64,000 nt of DNA, taken from the NCBI GenBank assembly GCA_963678705.1, contig OY783215.1, positions 14,737,740-14,801,739 on the forward strand, in the 5' to 3' direction. Shown one piece after another: positions 59,131-64,000 of the stretch. The stretch's first letter is position 1. Each line of letters starts with the position of its first letter. The position numbers were made by a program, and so were the translations under genes. The notes under the pieces are model-generated. The model was not told the origin of the DNA. It made no database searches and worked only from the letters and a program-made list of their open reading frames with translations. This DNA comes from Panorpa germanica. Lineage: Eukaryota; Arthropoda; Insecta; Mecoptera; Panorpidae.

Positions 59131-61138
59131 CTGTTGGAATTATTAAAAATGTCAGAATAGTTTTAGGTTTAGGTTATCAATGAGATGTAATTACGTGATT
59201 TAATATTGAAAGAATGTAAAGTCTAACGACACACACATTAAATTAATAAAAAAGTTGGAAAGTTAATGTAGACCAAGGCAGAGAATAAGATATATGAATG
59301 GAGTAAGGACAAGGATAATGGAAATAAAGGACAACAGTGTAGTTTTAATAATATACAATGTGAGAAAAATAAATCTAGTCAGGAAATATAAAGCGGATAT
59401 AACGACTAATGGCTCATATGTTAAATTACTAAATACAATCTATTTCGTTTTCATTGGTCTTAATCACCAAGACTTTAATTGCCTGTAACCCATACAAGTA
59501 TATCTCTTTTATGTATTATGCATGATAACACACGATTTTATCCATTATAACTGTTACCTACAACTTATAGTCATTAGAGATCCTCTAGTTTATTGTATGT
59601 TTGGGTGATATTTCTAATACCACTTTCTTTCTTTGTAAATTTTCAGTATTTGATTACTCCTCCTAACGTTCACACATGGAGATACATAACAATATTCGAT
59701 GAACAAAATGTAAATATTTCTTTAACACAAAGAACTTCGTTCGTTCTCGCACTAACAGCACAGCTTCTTTCTCATTTACTTCGGGCAGATTCGGGGCTAA
59801 GGTTTGCAATCAGGCCCCATGTGCGGAGGGCCTAAATTTGTTTTATGATTTTAAGTTTTAGTAATCCAACTGTGACGTTATTTAATAATTCAAATTGCAA
59901 TAAAATAGGTCACAGAACGTTACAAATATGTAGGTTTTTGAACAGTAGTTAAGGAAACAAACATGTTATGTATTTAGTTAGATGTACCTTATCTTCGATG
60001 TTTATAAACTATTCTATTTTATTATATTTTCAAATGCGTGTAATTGACCTTTGTTTAAAATTTGAAATGTTTAAGTAAACTACGAGATGTGTAATATATG
60101 AAATAATGAAATTGATCAAAAAGAAATTATTTGAATAGAATTGCAGTTCAATATTGTCTTCCACATCTCTGGCAATACTGTTGTTAGTTATCTGTTCAGT
60201 TTAGTTATCAATAAAGTTACGGAACCAAGCTTCTGACATTTTAAAGTACATTAATGTCGCGGTATAAACGTCACGGTCTGTTTGCTGGCCTCGTTTTGTC
60301 CCAACTGGTCAACTGGCTACACGGGCATTACAACAATAAAGAGGACAGTAATGCCGACCTCGCGGTTATTAGGAAATTAGCTGATAAATTTCGTAAGGAT
60401 GTAATGCAACTTGAGTGAAATTAGAAGCATATTCTTTAGAGAGTGTAAAGAATTATTGATAACAATCGCATCATTTTGTACAAATGAGAAAAGTGAGGTT
60501 ATATTCATGGTTTCTGTGTTTAATTTAAAATATATACAACGTAAAAAGGAATGAAGTGATGGTGAAAGCAGCTGATTGCGATGAGGTGGGTTACTGAGAT
60601 TAATAAGAAGGAAATAAGGACACGGCGAAGAGAAAACGAGGAAGCGAAGGGTGAGGAACAGAGAAAGACAAAGGACGAATGCGAGTAGAGAATGAAAGCA
60701 AGAAAATGTTATTTTTTTTGATTTGAATGAGTTGTAATTAAGAAAATGTATAGCTTAACAGCAAGAAACGACCTCCGTGTGTTTCACTACACGGCTACCT
60801 TTGAGCAAATATTAAAGATATTTAAAAGAAAATAATTTAAATGATTATTGAACTTATTATTAGGTTTGGTACCTTGCGAATATAAAAATACATATTTTGA
60901 ACAATTTTTACCTTTATACGGGTGCTTAAAAATATTGCTTTTTAATTAAAAAAATAATAAATTAAATTACAATAGAAATTCAATTATTTGTTATGTTTCA
61001 AACAATTTTTCAGAAAAGTACTTAACGATTTTTTTTAAATTTTTTGCAGGAATGATTTCTAACATAAAATAAGACATTTCTGAAAATTTTACCGTTATTT
61101 TCTAAAGTTGAAAAATTCTGGTACTTGGTAAATGGGTT
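59131..61138. other. Anonymous region with scattered remnants
   Basis: Contains the second copy of a dispersed repeat at 59780-59835 and a purine-rich patch at 60570-60700 similar in composition to the retroelement tail at 58.6-59.1 kb. No gene or RNA recognised. Confidence 0.3.
59780..59835 (+). repeat. Dispersed repeat, copy 2 of an inverted pair
   Basis: TTCGGGCAGATTCGGGGCTA then AGGTTTGCAATCAGGCCCCA then TGTGCGGAGGGCCTAA, nearly the reverse complement of 44328-44385. It stands out as GC-rich in AT-rich surroundings. Confidence 0.6.
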
Positions 61139-61372
61139 AAGGGTCTTTCAACAAGAGAGGTCATTTTAAAGGTGTTGCAACAAGGGTCCTTTTAAATTAA
61201 CAGAAAAGCGCTATATTGTCGTGAAAATTGCTATATTTTAATCTAAAGTACAAACTCAGAGGTTAGAATTGGAACACAATATTTGCCAAATGTCATCACA
61301 ATGACCGTTGTATGTTGACAGTTAAAAATAGGTGTGAAATATAAATCGACAACACATGTTGAAAGACCTTAT
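61137..61372. mobile_element. Family M miniature inverted-repeat element
   Basis: Ends TTAAGGGTCTTTCAACA at 61137-61153 and TGTTGAAAGACCTTA at 61358-61372 form terminal inverted repeats around about 205 bp of non-coding DNA. A single copy in the window. The superfamily is not assigned. Confidence 0.5.
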
Positions 61373-61497
61373 ATATCTAAAGTTAATATATTTTTTAACA
61401 ACATCTTTAAATAAACGTAAAATACGCTTAAAACGTTGTACTAAGTTAGAATTTTATGAATTAGTATTAGTACACTCTCAAAAAAAAACTGTATAAA

Positions 61498-62848
61498 TTT
61501 TAGAAAAGTTCAAAAGCATATTTTAGAACCAGGTAATAAAGAAAAATCAGATTCCCAGGTAGAAAATTTTCTTGCAGTGCAAACTTGATACTTGCTAGTG
61601 CACCACAAGCTAATTCATTTTTCATTCAATCAGTTCATTTTTTAGGTGAAGAGCTAGGTTCACACTTTCTAATTTTCCGCAAGCTATTTCCAAGGTTTCT
61701 TTTCGACCTGAGATGTTAAACTTCGGTAATTAGGAAAACGTTAGGAATAAATATTAATTTAAAAAGTACCCCAAGTAGAAAATTGTCTTGCAGTGCAAAG
61801 TCAATACTTCCTAGCATGCTACAAACTATTTTTCGCTTGGTTAGGTTAATTTTCGCATTAGAAAGTGTTTTGCAAGGGTTAACCCTACTAGCTTACTACA
61901 TGCCAATTCCAAGGTTAATTTTCTACTTCGCATAGAAATTTTTTTGCAGTTTAAATAGTGTTACTTACTTTTTGCTAGTAAGGTTTAACCGTACTAGCTT
62001 ACTATAAGGTAATTTCAAGGTTCATTTTCTACTTGGGGCCCAGAATAAATTTTAGAACAGTTCAAAAGCATATTTTAAAACCAGGTAATAAAAAAAAATC
62101 AGATTCCCAGGGAGAAAATTCTCTTGCAGTGCAAACTTGATACTTGCTAGTGCACCACAAGCTAATTCATTTTTCATTCAATCAGTTCATTTTTTAGGTG
62201 AAGAGCTAGGTTCACACTTTCTAATTTTCCGCAAGCTATTTCCAAGGTTTCTTTTCGACCTGAGATGTTAAACTTCGGTAATTAGGAAAACGTTAGGAAT
62301 AAATATTAATTTAAAAAGTACCCCAAGTAGAAAATTGTCTTGCAGTGCAAAGTCAATACTTCCTAGCATGCTACAAACTATTTTTCGCTTGGTTAGGTTA
62401 ATTTTCGCATTAGAAAGTGTTTTGCAAGGGTTAACCCTACTAGCTTACTACATGCCAATTCCAAGGTTAATTTTCTACTTCGCATAGAAATTTTTTTGCA
62501 GTTTAAATAGTGTTACTTACTTTTTGCTAGTAAGGTTTAACCGTACTAGCTTACTATAAGGTAATTTCAAGGTTCATTTTCTACTTGGGGCCCAGAATAA
62601 ATTTTAGAACAGTTCAAAAGCATATTTTAAAACCAGGTAATAAAAAAAAATCAGATTCCCAGGGAGAAAATTCTCTTGCAGTGCAAACTTGATACTTGCT
62701 AGTGCACCACAAGCTAATTCATTTTTCATTCAATCAGTTCATTTTTTAGGTGAAGAGCTAGGTTCACACTTTCTAATTTTCCGCAATCTAATTCCAAGGT
62801 TTCTTTTCGACCTGGGATGTTAAACTTCGGTAATTAAGAAAACGTTCG
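61498..62848 (+). repeat. 552-bp tandem satellite, about 2.4 copies
   Basis: Anchors TAGAA(A/C)AGTTCAAAAGCATA occur at 61501, 62053 and 62605, exactly 552 bp apart. Units 1 (61501-62052) and 2 (62053-62604) are nearly identical; unit 3 is partial and ends near 62848. Each unit has three diverged subunits marked by TAGAAAATT-TCTTGCAGT at about 61560, 61775 and 61932 in unit 1, so the array is a higher-order repeat built from a roughly 180-bp ancestor. No coding frame. Confidence 0.85.
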
Positions 62849-63494
62849 AATTAATTTTCATAACATGTACAGTGTATTTTCATAGACTTCTTTAAAAAAT
62901 TAAGGCAATAATTCATCTTAAAAAAAATTAATAACCGGATCTTAATTTTAATACGCATTTGTCTATTTGATTTGTATGTAGCATTACATAATCTTCCATA
63001 AAGGAAAAAGTAATTATATTATTATATTAATTTAACCTTAAATACAAGTAACTGTGCTTAGCGGATGATAACTGTCTTGTATTCATTTATTGGAATTTCA
63101 TTTATTATAATATTTAAACAAGAATCCTTTACAATTCGAGTGACTTTACCTAACAAGGATAAGTAGTAAAGTTGCAAACATTGTCTGCTCGAAGGAATTT
63201 GCAATGAAGACAATCCTTTACCCTGCTCACGTCTTCAATAACGAGTTCCACTGAAAAGTGTTAGAAGGAAAATTGTTATGAGAAAAGTTACAGTTGTTTT
63301 AAAGTCTGGAAAATGTGCATATCAAGTTGAAAATGGAAAATGGGCGCATCGCATCCTTCTCGAGAATAGTGATAACGTTTTATTGCGTTGACCTACAACT
63401 GAATTGTTACGAGTATGTAGCACTAGCTCTAGCACTAGCTCTATTTAAAATTCCTTCATTAACATTTAGTAAACTTTATTTGCATTTATTATAT
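62849..63494. other. Anonymous AT-rich region
   Basis: No gene, RNA or repeat recognised between the satellite and the mariner remnant. Short direct repeat AGCACTAGCTCT at 63418-63440. Confidence 0.3.
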
Positions 63495-64000
63495 ACGAAG
63501 ATAGTCTGAAAAGTTTTCAGCCCTAATAAGAAGTGGTTGTTACTCGTCAAGAATATTCTGGTAATTTACTTGCGTGTGCGTTGAAAGATACCGTTGACGA
63601 TATCAGCCACATTAGATGCTGAGTTTTGTGTTAATCGATGTTAGTGTTGTGAAGATGAAAACATCGAATATCAAGTAGTCATTAAATTCTTGCATTTAAA
63701 AGGTAATTCGTCAAATGAATGTTGACAGTGATTCTGCAACATTATTCACCCCCGTGAATTCGCTAAATCTGGATCACAGTGACTTTTTTTCTCTTTCCTA
63801 GGCTTAAAGTTTTGCTCGGAGAACATAGTCTTTCATGGAATGAGGAGTCCTGCACATTAGTAAACGACTGTTTTGCAGAACGAGATGTCAACTACAATTT
63901 GGGCGGATTAAAGAGAAAAGTGTATGAGTATTGCATTACAAGGAAACTGTGATGAGAAATAAAATTGTTGACAAAAAGAGAAATACTTGTTGCTGCGTTC
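63495..64000 (+). mobile_element. Internally deleted mariner-like element (runs off the window)
   Basis: Begins with the terminus-like TAGTCTGAAAAGTTTTCAGCC at about 63503. At 63661-63725 the + strand reads NIEYQVVIKFLHLKGNSSNE, the N-terminal helix-turn-helix start of mariner-type transposases. From about 63773 the frames read SDFF and then, after a shift, RLKVLLGEHSLSWNEESCT and ERDVNYNLGGLKRK, the C-terminal region. The middle, including the catalytic DDE core, is missing. A dead or non-autonomous copy; the 3' end lies beyond the window. Confidence 0.55.

Overview
This is AT-rich nuclear DNA from an insect. The ZAD zinc-finger family in the first quarter is an arthropod speciality. Introns are mostly 60-220 bp with GT-AG borders. 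The housekeeping genes (Rpp20/POP7, TMEM203, Dbp80/DDX19, CWC22/nucampholin, EFHB) have clear animal orthologues. The decayed non-LTR retrotransposon ends resemble those common in bees, ants and wasps, so Hymenoptera is my best guess, but the window alone cannot prove the order.

Layout. (1) 1-17.9 kb: a head-to-tail array of seven ZAD-C2H2 zinc-finger genes on the + strand, spaced 2.2-2.6 kb apart, all with the same three-exon structure. The 3' tail of an eighth copy lies at the left edge and an orphan promoter-like remnant at the right end. The copies differ by loss of a zinc-finger module, by mosaic exchange and by one frameshift. (2) 18.2-34.1 kb: a compact gene block with POP7 and TMEM203 on + (only 6 bp apart, a candidate dicistronic unit), Dbp80 on -, CWC22 on + divergent from Dbp80, and EFHB on -, convergent with CWC22 and with introns full of small DNA transposons. 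(3) 34.1-64 kb: gene-poor DNA made largely of repeats. It contains several miniature inverted-repeat element families (called X, Y, Z and M here), a Helitron-like remnant, decayed non-LTR and DDE-transposase fragments, a 552-bp tandem satellite, an internally deleted mariner at the right edge, and a full-length ORF1-only retroelement with poly(A) and a perfect 12-bp target-site duplication.

How the parts work together. The ZAD proteins should be nuclear DNA-binding factors: the ZAD dimerises and the C2H2 fingers read DNA. The array looks like a young, actively recombining family that varies its middle fingers while keeping the last two fixed. The block-2 genes serve RNA processing and export (Rpp20 in RNase P/MRP, CWC22 in the spliceosome and EJC loading, Dbp80 in mRNA export), ER calcium handling (TMEM203) and the ciliary axoneme (EFHB). 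No regulatory link among them is visible beyond close packing.

Exon borders were deduced by hand from splice consensus, reading-frame continuity and comparison with paralogues or remembered family sequences. Two single-base frameshifts (ZAD gene 7 and Dbp80) could be assembly errors.
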